The position numbers and the translations under genes are program-made. A stretch of DNA of 64,000 nt from the NCBI RefSeq assembly GCF_021654135.1, contig NZ_JAKGSD010000004.1:62001-126000 (forward strand), read 5' to 3'. The stretch's first letter is position 1; every line of letters starts with the position of its first letter. Below are positions 10,045-20,734 of this stretch, in pieces. The notes below the pieces were generated by a model. The model worked only from the letters and a program-made list of their open reading frames with translations, did not search any database and was not told the origin of the DNA. Source of the DNA: Amycolatopsis tucumanensis. GTDB taxonomy: Bacteria; Actinomycetota; Actinomycetes; Mycobacteriales; Pseudonocardiaceae.

Positions 10045-11288
10045 CCTCGGACGTCCGGAAGACGCTGCCGACCGGGTTCGGCCGGCTGTGGACCGCGCAG
10101 ACGATCTCCTCGCTCGGCGACGGGGTCACGCACGCCGCGCTGCCGCTCATCGCGTTGACGCTGACACGGGAGCCGATGGCGCTCGCCGTCGTGACGGCCG
10201 CGGGAACGCTGCCGTGGCTGCTCTTCGGGGTGCTCGGCGGTGCGCTGGTGGACCGCTGGGACCGGCGCCGCACGATGTGGGTCGCGGACGCGGCACGCGC
10301 GGTGCTGCTCGCGGTCCCCGCCGCGGCGGCGGTGTTCGACCTGCTGTCCATCCCGCTGCTCGCGATCGTCGCTTTCCTGCTCGGCCTCGGCGGGCTCTTC
10401 TTCGACACGGCGGCCTCGGCCTACCTGCCGGACCTGCTCCGCCGCGACCCCGCGCTCCTGGAGCGGGCCAACTCCCGGTTGCGTGGCGCCCAGACCGCCA
10501 TGTCCGGCTTCGCGGGACCGCCCGCGGGCAGTGCGCTGCTCGCGCTCGGGCGGGCCGTCCCGCTGGTCGCCGACGCGGTGTCGTTCCTGTTCTCCGCACT
10601 GCTCGTGCGGACGCTGCCCGCCATGCCCAGGCCCGTGCCGGAGGTCCGCGAGTCGCTGCTCCGGCAGGCGCGGGCCGGCGCCTCCTACGTCTTCCGGGAC
10701 CGCGTGCTGCTCGGGCTCGCGCTCCGCCCGGCGGTCGGGAACGTCGCCTTCCTCGCCGTGGAGACCGTTCTCGCCCTCTTCGCGCACGACCGCCTCGGCA
10801 TCGGCACCGCCGGCTTCGGCCTGCTCCTCACGGCGGAGGCCACCGGCGGCCTGCTCGGTGCGGCCATCGCCTCCCCGCTGGGCAGGCGCCTGGGCACCGG
10901 CACCGCGCTGACCTGCACGGCCGCCGTCGAGGGGCTCGCCATCCTGGGCCTGGCCACCGCGTCGAACCCGTACCTGGCCGGGCTGGCGCTCGCCGTGTGC
11001 GGGGCCGGCATGGGCGCCACGATGGTGCTCGGGCCCTCCCTCCGGCAGGCCATCGTCCCGGCCCACCTCATGGGCCGGGTCGCCTCCACCTCCCGGATGC
11101 TGGCCATGTGCGCCGCCCCGCTCGGGGCCTTCCTCGGCGGCTGGCTGGCCGCCACCTACGACGTCCGCACCCCGCTCTACGCCGCGGCCATCCTCCTACT
11201 GACGATGACCGCCGTCACGGCGTCCATGACCAGCAACCGCCGGGTCGAAGCGGCGTTGCGGGCCGCCGCCCCGGCCGCCGTGTCGTGA
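10041..11288 (+). CDS. MFS transporter (MFS_3/EntS-like exporter)
   Basis: A protein of 415 residues with about twelve hydrophobic helices. It has the cytoplasmic loop motif GALVDRWDRRRTMWVADA between helices 2 and 3, and the matching half in the second bundle (SPLGRRLGTGTALTC). This MFS_3 group includes EntS-type siderophore exporters and macrolide efflux proteins. The coupled ArsR regulator and operator suggest induction by an exported toxic compound. A strong terminator follows at 11311-11344. Confidence 0.9.
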   Translation: MTSDVRKTLPTGFGRLWTAQTISSLGDGVTHAALPLIALTLTREPMALAVVTAAGTLPWLLFGVLGGALVDRWDRRRTMWVADAARAVLLAVPAAAAVFDLLSIPLLAIVAFLLGLGGLFFDTAASAYLPDLLRRDPALLERANSRLRGAQTAMSGFAGPPAGSALLALGRAVPLVADAVSFLFSALLVRTLPAMPRPVPEVRESLLRQARAGASYVFRDRVLLGLALRPAVGNVAFLAVETVLALFAHDRLGIGTAGFGLLLTAEATGGLLGAAIASPLGRRLGTGTALTCTAAVEGLAILGLATASNPYLAGLALAVCGAGMGATMVLGPSLRQAIVPAHLMGRVASTSRMLAMCAAPLGAFLGGWLAATYDVRTPLYAAAILLLTMTAVTASMTSNRRVEAALRAAAPAAVS

Positions 11289-11310
11289 CGCTGCCGCCCC
11301 GGAAAAGCAC

Positions 11311-11344
11311 GAAGACCGCCTCCCGGGGGATTGAGGCGGTCTTC
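11311..11344. terminator. Strong hairpin between convergent MFS genes
   Basis: GAAGACCGCCTC (11311-11322) and GAGGCGGTCTTC (11333-11344) form a perfect 12-pair stem with a ten-base loop between the stops of two convergent transporter genes, so it can end transcription from both sides. Confidence 0.85.
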
Positions 11345-11364
11345 GCGGGTCTGTAGTTCGCGGG

Positions 11365-13686
11365 TCAGCGCGGGTGCGTCAGCTCCACGTCACGCGAGAG
11401 CGGGGCGCCCGCGACGACTTCCAGCGGCGCCGCGACCGGGGCGTATCCGCTGGTCACGAGCGTGTAGTCGCCCGCGGGGAGGTCGCTGAACGAGTACCGG
11501 CCGTCCTCGTCGGTCAGCGTCATCGCGACCACCTCGCCGCCCGCGTCGAGCAGCGTCACCTGGGCCTCGGCGACCGGGCGGTCGTCCCGGCCGGCGCGAA
11601 CCACTCCGCCGAGCCGGGCGGTGAGCCCGAGTTCGACGTCGTGCGTGGCCTGCTCGCCCTCGGTGGTCGCCAGCGGCACCGCGGCAGGCTGGTGACCGGC
11701 GGCCGTGACGGTCAGCGTGTGCACGCCGCCCGGCACGTCGTCGAAGTGGTACCAGCCGTCGCCACCGGTGACGACCGACGACACCACCTCGCCCCGGTCG
11801 TCGGTCAGCACGAGCGTCGCGCCGCCGACCGGCTGGCCCGCGCTCGACCGCACCACGCCGCTGAGGCCACCGGCGCCGCTCATCTCGACGTCCCGGCGCA
11901 CCGGCTGCCCGTCGACCGTGACCATCACGGCGCTCGGCTGGAACCGGGCCGCCGAGGTGATCAGCAGGTAGATGGCGTTCGGCGGGGCCGGCAGCCGGTA
12001 GCTGCCGTCGGCCGCGGTCAGCGTTCGCGCCACCTGCTGCCCGGACGAGTCGGTCAGCGTCAGGGCGGCCCCGGCCAGCGGACGACCCGACTGGCCGGTC
12101 ACGACGCCGTGGACGGCCGGACCGGCGACCGGGGCCGCGACCGCCTCGGTGCTCTCGGTCAGGTCGATGCTGCGGCGCAGCGGGACCTCCTTGATGAGCA
12201 CTACCGCGATCAGCGTCGCGATCGCGACGATCCCGCCTGCGAAGAAGATCGAGCCGATGCTGTCGCCGTAGGCGGCCCGCACGATCGACTGGATCGGCTC
12301 CGGCAGCGCGGCCAGGTTCAGGCTGCTGCCCGCGCCTGCCGATCCGCCCTGGATGCCCAGCGCGGCCAGCGCGCTCGACACGTGGCTGCTGACCTTCGCC
12401 GCGAGCAGCGCGCCCAGCGCGGACACCCCGGCCGAACCGCCCAGCGTGCGGAAGAAGGTCACCACCGAGGACGAGGAACCCATGTCCTTCATCGCGACGG
12501 TGTTCTGCACGACCAGCACCAGGTTCTGCAGCAGGGTGCCGACGCCGAGGCCGAGCAGTGCCAGGTAGGTGCCCATCAGCACCAGGTTGGTCTGGTGGTC
12601 GATCGTGCTGAGCAGGAACAGGCTCGCCACCAGCAGCACCGCGCCGCCGAGCATCCACGCCTTGGTCTTGCCGGTGCGCGAGATGACCTGGCCCGAGATG
12701 GTCGAGGACAGGAACAGCCCCAGCATCATCGGGATGGTCATCAGCCCGGCGTGCGTCGGGGAGTAGCCGCGGGCGAGCTGGTAGTACTGCCCGAGGAACA
12801 CCGCGCCGCCGAACATCGCCGTGCCGACCGACAGGCTGCCGATCACGGCCAGCGTGAAGGTGCGGTTGCGGAACAACTTCAGCGGCACCACCGGGTCCGG
12901 CACCTTCGACTCGACGAACACCGCCAGCGCCAGCGCGACCAGGCCGCCGAGCACGTAGAACAGGGTCGACCAGGACCACCAGGCGAAGCTGCCGCCCGCC
13001 AGCGACACCCAGATCAGCAGCAGCGAGACGCCGCCGACGAGCAGGGTCGCGCCGAGCCAGTCGATCTTCACCTGCTGCTTGAGGACCGGCAGGTGCAGCG
13101 TCTTGCCCAGCACGATGAACGCGACCACCGCGACCGGGACCGTGATCCAGAAGTTCCAGCGCCAGCCGAGCGGCGAGTCCACGATCACGCCACCGAGCAG
13201 CGGACCGGCGACGGTCGCCAGCGCGAACACCGCGCCGATGTAACCGCTGTAGCGGCCGCGTTCCCGCGGCGAGATCATCGCCGCGATCACGACCTGGATC
13301 AGCGCCTGCATGCCGCCGAGGCCGAGGCCCTGGACGGCGCGGAACGCGATCAGCTCGGGCATGGACTGGGAGATGCCGCCGAGCACCGAGCCGACCGTGA
13401 AGATCACGATCGCCAGCTGGTAGAGCATCTTCTTGCTGAACAGGTCCGACAGCTTGCCCCAGATCGGGGTGCTCGCCGTGGACGCCAGCAGGGTGGCGGT
13501 GACCACCCAGGTGTACTGGCTCTGCGAGCCGTCGAGGTCGGCCAGGATCGTCGGGAGTGCGTTCGAGACGATCGTGGAGGACAGCACGGCGACCAGCAGT
13601 GCCAGGAGCAGGCCGACGAACGCGCGCCCGACCTGGCGCCGCGTCATCGCCTCCTGGTTCGCTGTCGTGCTCACTTCGGGGATCAC
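11365..13686 (-). CDS. DHA2-family MFS exporter fused to three carboxypeptidase-regulatory-like domains
   Basis: A protein of 773 residues. Residues 15-515 are a 14-helix DHA2 (EmrB/QacA) drug transporter, with the motif TPIWGKLSDLFSKKML and motif C-like FRAVQGLGLGGMQALIQV. Residues about 525-773 hold three tandem units of about 80 residues. Each has a V-x-G-V-V opening, a G-x-P-V/L-x-G-A turn, a D-G-x-Y strand and a closing R/H-D-V-E-L/M. This is the carboxypeptidase-regulatory-like (transthyretin/prealbumin) fold. GTG 13686 overlaps the MarR stop and has GGAG eight bases upstream. A typical DHA2 protein is about 500 residues, so the extension is the odd part. Probably a drug or metabolite exporter repressed by the coupled MarR protein. 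Confidence 0.9.
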   Translation of the reverse strand: MIPEVSTTANQEAMTRRQVGRAFVGLLLALLVAVLSSTIVSNALPTILADLDGSQSQYTWVVTATLLASTASTPIWGKLSDLFSKKMLYQLAIVIFTVGSVLGGISQSMPELIAFRAVQGLGLGGMQALIQVVIAAMISPRERGRYSGYIGAVFALATVAGPLLGGVIVDSPLGWRWNFWITVPVAVVAFIVLGKTLHLPVLKQQVKIDWLGATLLVGGVSLLLIWVSLAGGSFAWWSWSTLFYVLGGLVALALAVFVESKVPDPVVPLKLFRNRTFTLAVIGSLSVGTAMFGGAVFLGQYYQLARGYSPTHAGLMTIPMMLGLFLSSTISGQVISRTGKTKAWMLGGAVLLVASLFLLSTIDHQTNLVLMGTYLALLGLGVGTLLQNLVLVVQNTVAMKDMGSSSSVVTFFRTLGGSAGVSALGALLAAKVSSHVSSALAALGIQGGSAGAGSSLNLAALPEPIQSIVRAAYGDSIGSIFFAGGIVAIATLIAVVLIKEVPLRRSIDLTESTEAVAAPVAGPAVHGVVTGQSGRPLAGAALTLTDSSGQQVARTLTAADGSYRLPAPPNAIYLLITSAARFQPSAVMVTVDGQPVRRDVEMSGAGGLSGVVRSSAGQPVGGATLVLTDDRGEVVSSVVTGGDGWYHFDDVPGGVHTLTVTAAGHQPAAVPLATTEGEQATHDVELGLTARLGGVVRAGRDDRPVAEAQVTLLDAGGEVVAMTLTDEDGRYSFSDLPAGDYTLVTSGYAPVAAPLEVVAGAPLSRDVELTHPR

Positions 13687-14180
13687 TTCCTCTTCTCCGC
13701 CGCCGGGTCCGGCGGGCAGGTGACCGGCGTCTGGCCGAGGGCCTCGCGCAGTCCTTGGTTCATCAGGGTCAACCGGGCGGTGAGTGCTTCGACCTCGTCG
13801 TCGGACCAGTCCGCGAGCGCGCGCCGGATGAAGTCGACGTGCAGCTGCCGCCACCGCTCGAGCTCGGCGCGGCCGGCTTCGGAGAGGCTGATCAGGCTGG
13901 CGCGCCCGTCCTCGGGCGCCGGCCTGCGCTCGACCAGCCCGGCGGCGGCCAGCTGGCCGATCTGCCTGCTGATCACCGAGATGTCGACCATCTTGCGCTT
14001 CGCGAGGTCCGACGGGCGGCTCTCGCCGTGCACGTTGAGATCGGACAGCAGCATGGCGGCCGCGGGGTGCAGGCCGTCGTGCTCGCGCTGCCAGGACTGG
14101 TTGATCCAGGCGTGCTGCAGCTGGCCGGCCGCGCGCAGCTCGCGCATCAGCTGGACGGCCTTCTCGTCGCGGTCCCCCAT
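13683..14180 (-). CDS. MarR-family transcriptional regulator
   Basis: A protein of 165 residues with a MarR winged helix (LNVHGESRPSDLAKRKMVDI, then SVISRQIGQLAAAGLVERRP and the wing APEDGRASLISLSEAGR). ATG 14180 is chosen for the GGAGGTGGG ribosome site just upstream. A perfect palindrome lies at 14206-14234, and the stop codon overlaps the DHA2 transporter start by four bases, so this is an autoregulated repressor-exporter operon. The ligand is unknown. Confidence 0.92.
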   Translation of the reverse strand: MGDRDEKAVQLMRELRAAGQLQHAWINQSWQREHDGLHPAAAMLLSDLNVHGESRPSDLAKRKMVDISVISRQIGQLAAAGLVERRPAPEDGRASLISLSEAGRAELERWRQLHVDFIRRALADWSDDEVEALTARLTLMNQGLREALGQTPVTCPPDPAAEKRK

Positions 14181-14205
14181 GGACCCACCTCCTGGTTGGT
14201 TGTCA

Positions 14206-14234
14206 CATACAACTATAGGAGCAGTAGTTGTATG
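14206..14234. promoter_or_regulatory. MarR operator palindrome
   Basis: CATACAACTA (14206-14215) and TAGTTGTATG (14225-14234) are a perfect ten-base inverted repeat with a nine-base spacer, 26 bases before the MarR start. A further partial copy, CCACAACTATC, follows at 14235-14245. AT-richness suggests it overlaps the promoter. Confidence 0.8.
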
Positions 14235-14385
14235 CCACAACTATCTAAGTTGGTGACTTGTCCCACTGATGGAGGGCATCTCCGAACCACCCGGAAGGAG
14301 CAACTTCGCGAGGATTGCGACGGAGGCGGTTACCCTGCGACGGATCGTGTTCGCATTACCTGGCTACGATTAACCGAGTAGGGTG

Positions 14386-14440
14386 GATTATTCATGATCT
14401 TTTCACACGCTCACGTGCTATTGCGTGTTCATGAATAATC
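14386..14440. promoter_or_regulatory. Long inverted repeat upstream of flavohemoglobin-like gene
   Basis: GATTATTCATGA (14386-14397) and TCATGAATAATC (14429-14440) are a perfect 12-base inverted repeat 31 bases apart. Inside it ACACGC (14405-14410) pairs with GCGTGT (14423-14428), leaving a seven-base bulge on the left arm. It ends 42 bases before the flavohemoglobin start. It may be an operator pair for a nitric-oxide- or redox-sensing repressor, or an mRNA leader structure. The rest of the gap 14241-14482 shows nothing else. Confidence 0.55.
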
Positions 14441-14482
14441 GACGGCGAGCATGAACGCGCACTACGGAGCAGCCCCGATCCC

Positions 14483-15655
14483 ATGACAGCCGACCCCGTC
14501 AGCCCCGTTCCCCGGTCCGTGCACCGGGAGGCGCCCCCTGCCGTCACCGCGATGGTGCGCCTGATCCGGGACTCCTGGGTCAAGGCGGAGCCGTACCTGC
14601 CCGAGGTGACGCAGTTCTTCTACGGGATGCTGTTCACCCTCGCGCCCGCGACGCGGGACTTCTTCCCGATCAACATGGAGGTCCAGCGCAACCGCATGGT
14701 GCGCGCGCTGGTGCACGTCGTGCAGATGGTCGACCAGCCCGACGACCTGGTGCCGTTCCTGCGGCAGCTCGGGCGCGACCACCGCAAGTTCGGCGTGGTG
14801 CCAGGCCACTACGAGGCGGTCGGCACCGCGTTGCTGGCGGCGATGAAGACGCAGCTCGGCCCGGACTGGACCGACGAGGTCGAGCGGGCGTGGGCGGAGG
14901 CGTTCACGATCATCGCCCGGCAGATGCAGGAGGCCGCGGCCACCGACACGAACCCGCCGAACTGGTCGGCGCGGGTGGCCGAGCACCGGCGGCTGAGCTG
15001 GGACCTGGCGATGGTGCGGCTGGAGCCGGAGCAGCACATCCCGTTCCGGCCGGGGCAGTACCTGAGCGTCGAGGTGCCGCAGCGGCCGCGGTTGTGGCGG
15101 TACCTGTCGCCGGCGAACGCCCCGCGCCCGGACGGCTCGCTGGAGTTCCACATCCGCGCCATCGAGGGCGGCTGGGTGTCCCGGGCGATCGTCAGCCACA
15201 CCCAGGCGGGTGACGTGTGGCGGTTCGGGCCGCCGCTGGGCACGCTGGGCGTGGACCGGGAGAGCGGCCGGGACGTGCTGATGGTCGCGGGCGGCACGGG
15301 TGTCGCGCCGATGCAGGCGATGCTCGACGAGCTGGGCCAGTGGGGCGAGAACCCGAAGGTGCACCTGTTCTACGGCGGCCGGACGCGCGAGGACCTGTAC
15401 GCGCTGGAGGGGCTGCGGATGGTCGCGTCGTGCAACCCGTGGCTGACGGTGACGCCGGTGGTGGAGAACGGGCCGGGCCTGGTCGGCGGCGAGCAGGGCA
15501 CGCTGGCCGACGTGGTGACCCGGTACGGCGCGTGGCCCGGCCACGACGTGCTGGTGTCCGGTTCGCCCGCGATGATCCGCGCGACGGTTTCCCGGATGCT
15601 GGTGGCCGGAACGGCACTCGATCAGATCAGGTACGACCCGTTCACGATCGACTAG
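14483..15655 (+). CDS. Flavohemoglobin-like protein (globin + FAD/NAD reductase)
   Basis: A protein of 390 residues. An N-terminal globin domain (about 20-150) has the proximal histidine at H100 (RDHRKFGVVPGHY). A ferredoxin-reductase-type FAD domain follows with RPGQYLSVEVP and the flavin motif WRYLSPAN, then an NAD domain with VAGGTGVAPMQAML and the late VLVSGSPAMI motif. This is the Hmp layout: nitric oxide is oxidised to nitrate with O2 and NAD(P)H in the cytoplasm. Actinobacterial type II and globin-reductase variants do not all turn over NO. The upstream inverted repeat suggests specific control. Confidence 0.88.
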   Translation: MTADPVSPVPRSVHREAPPAVTAMVRLIRDSWVKAEPYLPEVTQFFYGMLFTLAPATRDFFPINMEVQRNRMVRALVHVVQMVDQPDDLVPFLRQLGRDHRKFGVVPGHYEAVGTALLAAMKTQLGPDWTDEVERAWAEAFTIIARQMQEAAATDTNPPNWSARVAEHRRLSWDLAMVRLEPEQHIPFRPGQYLSVEVPQRPRLWRYLSPANAPRPDGSLEFHIRAIEGGWVSRAIVSHTQAGDVWRFGPPLGTLGVDRESGRDVLMVAGGTGVAPMQAMLDELGQWGENPKVHLFYGGRTREDLYALEGLRMVASCNPWLTVTPVVENGPGLVGGEQGTLADVVTRYGAWPGHDVLVSGSPAMIRATVSRMLVAGTALDQIRYDPFTID

Positions 15656-15665
15656 CCTGCGACGG

Positions 15666-16373
15666 ATGGACATTCCTGTCGCAGACGGAACCATCCGCGG
15701 CTATCTGGCCACTCCGCAGAGGGAGGTGTCGGGCGAGCCGCCGTGGCCAGGGGTCGTGATCGTGCACGACGCGGTCGGCCTGTCGCAGGACGCGAAGAAC
15801 ATCACCGACCGGTTCGCCACCGCCGGATATCTCGCGCTGTCGCCGGACATGTACTCGCGTGGCGGGCTTGTGCGGTGCGTGAAGTCGGTGTTCAAGGAGC
15901 TGGCGGCCGGGAAGGGGCGGGCGTTCGACGACCTGGACGCGGCGCGGTCGTTGCTGGCTGCGCGGTCCGACTGCACCGGGCGGGTGGGGATCGTCGGGTT
16001 CTGCATGGGTGGGGGGTTCGCCCTGGTGGCGGCTTCCCGGGGATTCGACGCGTCGGCTCCGTACTACGGTCAGCTGCCGAAGGATTTGTCCGTTTTGGAC
16101 GGTGCTTGCCCGGTGGTGGCTTCGTTCGGGAAGAAGGACTTTTCCTTGCGTGGAGCCGCGGCGAAGCTGGAGCGGGAGTTGTCGGCTCGGGGGGTGCCGC
16201 ATGACGTCAAGGAGTACCCGGGGGTCGGGCACAGTTTCGCCAATCAGTTCCACGGGCCGGTCAATGTGCTGCTGAAGATCGCCGGGATGAGCTATGACCG
16301 GGAGGCCAGCGAGGACGCTTGGCGGCGCGTGTTGGCCTTCTTCGCGGAGCACTTGGGGCGCGAGGCGGCGTAG
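15666..16373 (+). CDS. Dienelactone hydrolase family protein
   Basis: A protein of 235 residues with an alpha/beta-hydrolase fold. The nucleophile elbow is GFCMGGGF, with cysteine as in dienelactone hydrolase; the acid is probably in FGKKDFSLRG and the histidine in GVGHSFANQF. The family cleaves dienelactones in aromatic breakdown, but most genomic members have unknown ester substrates. It begins ten bases after the flavohemoglobin stop, so the two are likely co-transcribed. From about 16000 on the gene uses more T-ending codons than its neighbours. Confidence 0.88.
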   Translation: MDIPVADGTIRGYLATPQREVSGEPPWPGVVIVHDAVGLSQDAKNITDRFATAGYLALSPDMYSRGGLVRCVKSVFKELAAGKGRAFDDLDAARSLLAARSDCTGRVGIVGFCMGGGFALVAASRGFDASAPYYGQLPKDLSVLDGACPVVASFGKKDFSLRGAAAKLERELSARGVPHDVKEYPGVGHSFANQFHGPVNVLLKIAGMSYDREASEDAWRRVLAFFAEHLGREAA

Positions 16374-16395
16374 AGCGCGTTCTGCTGAAAGAAAG

Positions 16396-16422
16396 AAGGG
16401 CCCCGCGTGCTGCGGGGCCCTT
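16396..16422. terminator. Bidirectional terminator between dienelactone hydrolase and hspR
   Basis: AAGGGCCCCGC (16396-16406) pairs with GCGGGGCCCTT (16412-16422) around a five-base loop. It lies between two convergent stop codons, with a short T-rich tail on the plus strand. Confidence 0.85.
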
Positions 16423-16428
16423 CGTCGT

Positions 16429-16857
16429 TTATCGCCTTCGGCGTGGTTTCCACACCACCAGGGCGGTTTCCTGCTTCATCGGCACCAGGTCCTTGCGGTA
16501 GGAACGGTGCACGGCCGCCGCGGCTTGTTCGGCTGCGGCGTACGCGGTGGCGAGTTCTTCGGTCAGTTCGGCGATCCGGGACTGCAGCGCTTCGACCTGG
16601 TTCTCCAGCTCGATGATCCGCTTGATGCCCGCCAGGTTGACGCCCTCCTCCTGGGACAGGCGCTGCACCTCACGCAGCAGCGCGATGTCCCGCATGGAGT
16701 AGCGCCGCCCGCCGCCCGCGGTCCGGCCCGGGGAGACCAGGCCCATGCGGTCGTACGAGCGCAGGGTCTGGGCGTGCAGGCCGGACAGCTGAGCGGCCAC
16801 GGAGATCACGAAGACCGGCGTCTCTTCGTCGGCCCCGTGCGGCAACCCGCCGAACAC
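16429..16857 (-). CDS. hspR: Heat-shock repressor HspR (MerR family)
   Basis: A protein of 142 residues. The MerR-type helix-turn-helix (VFVISVAAQLSGLHAQTLRS, YDRMGLVSPGRTAGGGRRYS) is followed by a helical stretch (REVQRLSQEEGVNLAGIKRI) and a coiled coil. HspR binds HAIR sites with DnaK as co-repressor and represses dnaK, clpB and its own operon. It is the last gene of dnaK-grpE-dnaJ-hspR, five bases after dnaJ. Three HAIR elements are present in this window. Confidence 0.97.
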   Translation of the reverse strand: MFGGLPHGADEETPVFVISVAAQLSGLHAQTLRSYDRMGLVSPGRTAGGGRRYSMRDIALLREVQRLSQEEGVNLAGIKRIIELENQVEALQSRIAELTEELATAYAAAEQAAAAVHRSYRKDLVPMKQETALVVWKPRRRR

Positions 16858-16862
16858 CTAGA

Positions 16863-18041
<1,179 letters not shown>

Positions 18042-18068
18042 CGGACGTCTCCTCCTCTCGCCTGTTCG

Positions 18069-18764
18069 TTACTGCTGTGCGTTCTCATCCGACAACTGCT
18101 CGACCGGGAGCTCACCCTCGACCGGGGCCTCGCCCGGCTCGTGGTCGGTGACGCCGACCAGCGCGGCCCGCAGCGTCCGGTCGCCGAACCGGTAACCACG
18201 GCGCAGCACCGTCGTCACCGTCGGCCCCGACACCTCCGGCGAGGTGTTGTGCTGCACGGCCTCGTGCACGCTCGGGTCGAAGGGCTCGCCCTCCGCGCCG
18301 AACGGCTCGAGCCCGATCCGCTGCAGGCTCGCGACCAGCTTGTCCGCGACCGCCTTGAACGCGCCGGTGAGGTCGCCGTGCTGCTCGGCCCGCTCGAAGT
18401 CGTCGAGCAGCGGCAGCAGCTCGTTCACCACCGACGCCTTCGCGGCGCTGACCACGGCCTCGCGGTCGCGGTCGACGCGCTTGCGGTAGTTCGCGAACTC
18501 CGCCTGCAGGCGCTGCAGGTCGGCGGTGCGCTCCGCCAGTTCCTTCTCGACCTCGGACGGAGCCGCCACCGCGTCGTCCACGATGGACTCACCGAGCGAC
18601 GGGCCCGCGTGGGCCGCCGGGGCTTCCGCGGCGGGCGCCTCGGAAGCCTCCGGTTGGGTCCGCACCTGGCCGGTCTCGGGGTCGATCTTGCGCCGGTCCC
18701 GCACGACCAGAGGCTCGGTGACCGGCTCCTGCTCGTCGATCTCGTTCGAGTGGCGTCCCGTCAC
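18069..18764 (-). CDS. grpE: Nucleotide exchange factor GrpE
   Basis: A protein of 231 residues. A long acidic, Ala/Pro-rich N-terminus is followed by the GrpE coiled coil ([20 protein letters not shown]) and the C-terminal beta domain with [20 protein letters not shown]. It releases ADP from DnaK. Its start overlaps the dnaK stop by four bases. The N-terminal extension is longer than in E. coli GrpE (197 residues), as is usual in actinobacteria. Confidence 0.98.
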   Translation of the reverse strand: MTGRHSNEIDEQEPVTEPLVVRDRRKIDPETGQVRTQPEASEAPAAEAPAAHAGPSLGESIVDDAVAAPSEVEKELAERTADLQRLQAEFANYRKRVDRDREAVVSAAKASVVNELLPLLDDFERAEQHGDLTGAFKAVADKLVASLQRIGLEPFGAEGEPFDPSVHEAVQHNTSPEVSGPTVTTVLRRGYRFGDRTLRAALVGVTDHEPGEAPVEGELPVEQLSDENAQQ

Positions 18765-20617
18765 TTCTTCTCGTCCTCGTCCACGATCTCGGCGTCCACC
18801 ACGTCGTCCGCGCCCTTGTCGCCGGACGCGCCCGCCGCACCCGAGTCAGCGCCCGGGTTGGCGCCACCGGCCTGCTGCGCGTTGGCGTACAGGGCGGTGC
18901 CCAGCTCCTGCGACGCGGTGTTCAGCTTCTCGATGGCTTCCTTGATCTTGGCCGTGTCGGTGCCCTTGAGCGCCTCGTTGGCCTCGTCGATCGCGGTCTT
19001 GACCTTGCCCTTGAGGTCCTCGGGCAGCTTGTCCTCGTTGTCCTTGACGAACTTCTCGGTCTGGTAGACCAGCGTCTCGGCCTGGTTGCGGGTCTCGGCC
19101 TCCTCGCGGCGCTTGCGGTCCTCCTCCGCGTGCGCCTCGGCGTCCTTGACCATCCGCTCGATGTCCTCCTTCGGCAGCGCGGAGCCACCGGTGATGGTCA
19201 TCGACTGTTCCTTGTTGGTGCCCAGGTCCTTCGCCGTGACGTGCACGATGCCGTTCGCGTCGATGTCGAAGGTGACCTCGATCTGCGGCACACCGCGCGG
19301 CGCCGGCGGGATGCCGGTCAGCTCGAACATGCCGAGCTTCTTGTTGTGCGCGGCGATCTCGCGCTCGCCCTGGAACACCTGGATCTGCACCGACGGCTGG
19401 TTGTCGTCCGCCGTGGAGAAGATCTCAGACCGCTTCGTCGGGATGGTCGTGTTGCGCTCGATGAGCTTGGTGAACACGCCGCCCTTGGTCTCGATGCCCA
19501 GCGACAGCGGGGTCACGTCGAGCAGCAGGACGTCCTTGACCTCACCCTTGAGCACACCGGCCTGCAGCGCGGCGCCGACGGCGACGACCTCGTCCGGGTT
19601 CACGCCCTTGTTCGGCTCGCGGCCGCCGGTCAGCTCCTTGACCAGCTCGGCGACGGCGGGCATGCGGGTGGAACCGCCGACCAGCACCACGTGGTCGATC
19701 TGGCCGACCGAGATGCCGGCGTCGCGGATCACGTTGTTGAACGGCGCCTTGGTGCGGTCCAGCAGGTCGGAGGTGATCCGCTGGAACTCCGCGCGGGACA
19801 GCGTCTCGTCCAGGAACAGCGGGTTCTTGTCCGCGTCGACCGTGATGTAGGGCAGGTTGATGTTCGCGCTGCTCGAGCTGGACAGCTCGATCTTCGCCTT
19901 CTCCGCGGCCTCGCGGATGCGCTGCAGCGCCATCCGGTCCTTGGTCAGGTCGATGCCGTGGCTGGCCTTGAACTTGTCCACCAGCCAGTCGACGATGCGC
20001 TGGTCCCAGTCGTCACCACCGAGGTGGTTGTCACCGCTGGTGGCGCGCACCTCGACGACACCCTCGCCGATCTCCAGCAGCGACACGTCGAAGGTGCCGC
20101 CACCGAGGTCGAAGACCAGGATGGTCTGCTCCTTCTCGCCCTTGTCCAGGCCATAGGCCAGCGCGGCCGCGGTGGGCTCGTTGACGATGCGGAGCACGTT
20201 CAGGCCGGCGATCTGGCCGGCCTCCTTGGTGGCCTGCCGCTGCGCGTCCTCGAAGTAGGCGGGGACGGTGATGACCGCGTCGGTGATCTCCTCACCGAGG
20301 TAGGCCTCGGCGTCGCGCTTGAGCTTCATCAGCACGCGCGCGCTGATCTCCTGGGCCGTGTAGGCCTTGCCGTCGATCTCGGTCTTCCAGTCGGTGCCGA
20401 TGTGCCGCTTCACGGACCGGATCGTCCGGTCGACGTTGGTCACGGCCTGGTTCTTCGCCGGCTGGCCCGTCAGCACCTCGCCGTTCTTGGCGAACGCGAC
20501 GATCGACGGGGTCGTGCGGGAGCCTTCCGAGTTGGCGATGACCGTCGGCTCGCCGCCCTCCAGGACAGCGACGACCGAGTTGGTCGTGCCGAGGTCGATG
20601 CCGACCGCTCGCGCCAT
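18761..20617 (-). CDS. dnaK: Chaperone DnaK (Hsp70)
   Basis: A protein of 618 residues. The N-terminal ATPase domain begins [19 protein letters not shown] and contains [36 protein letters not shown] and [19 protein letters not shown]. The substrate-binding domain includes [20 protein letters not shown], and the C-terminus ends in an acidic [14 protein letters not shown] tail. ATG 20617 is chosen as [10 protein letters not shown] is the conserved start. Two HAIR elements lie upstream, so the operon is under HspR control with DnaK as co-repressor. Confidence 0.99.
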   Translation of the reverse strand: MARAVGIDLGTTNSVVAVLEGGEPTVIANSEGSRTTPSIVAFAKNGEVLTGQPAKNQAVTNVDRTIRSVKRHIGTDWKTEIDGKAYTAQEISARVLMKLKRDAEAYLGEEITDAVITVPAYFEDAQRQATKEAGQIAGLNVLRIVNEPTAAALAYGLDKGEKEQTILVFDLGGGTFDVSLLEIGEGVVEVRATSGDNHLGGDDWDQRIVDWLVDKFKASHGIDLTKDRMALQRIREAAEKAKIELSSSSSANINLPYITVDADKNPLFLDETLSRAEFQRITSDLLDRTKAPFNNVIRDAGISVGQIDHVVLVGGSTRMPAVAELVKELTGGREPNKGVNPDEVVAVGAALQAGVLKGEVKDVLLLDVTPLSLGIETKGGVFTKLIERNTTIPTKRSEIFSTADDNQPSVQIQVFQGEREIAAHNKKLGMFELTGIPPAPRGVPQIEVTFDIDANGIVHVTAKDLGTNKEQSMTITGGSALPKEDIERMVKDAEAHAEEDRKRREEAETRNQAETLVYQTEKFVKDNEDKLPEDLKGKVKTAIDEANEALKGTDTAKIKEAIEKLNTASQELGTALYANAQQAGGANPGADSGAAGASGDKGADDVVDAEIVDEDEKK

Positions 20618-20679
20618 GGTGTGTTCCCTCCTGGTCATGCTGTGTGCGCAGCCCCGGTGAGCTGCGGTTTCGCGCCCGC

Positions 20680-20700
20680 GTTGAGCGGGTGGTACTCAAG
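20680..20700. promoter_or_regulatory. HAIR element 1 upstream of dnaK
   Basis: GTTGAGC, seven bases, ACTCAAG: one arm is the exact HAIR half-site and the other differs at the ends. It is 63-83 bases before the dnaK start. Confidence 0.88.
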
Positions 20701-20734
20701 TTCTATCTCGGGCGCGTGTTGGGCGTCAATCAGA

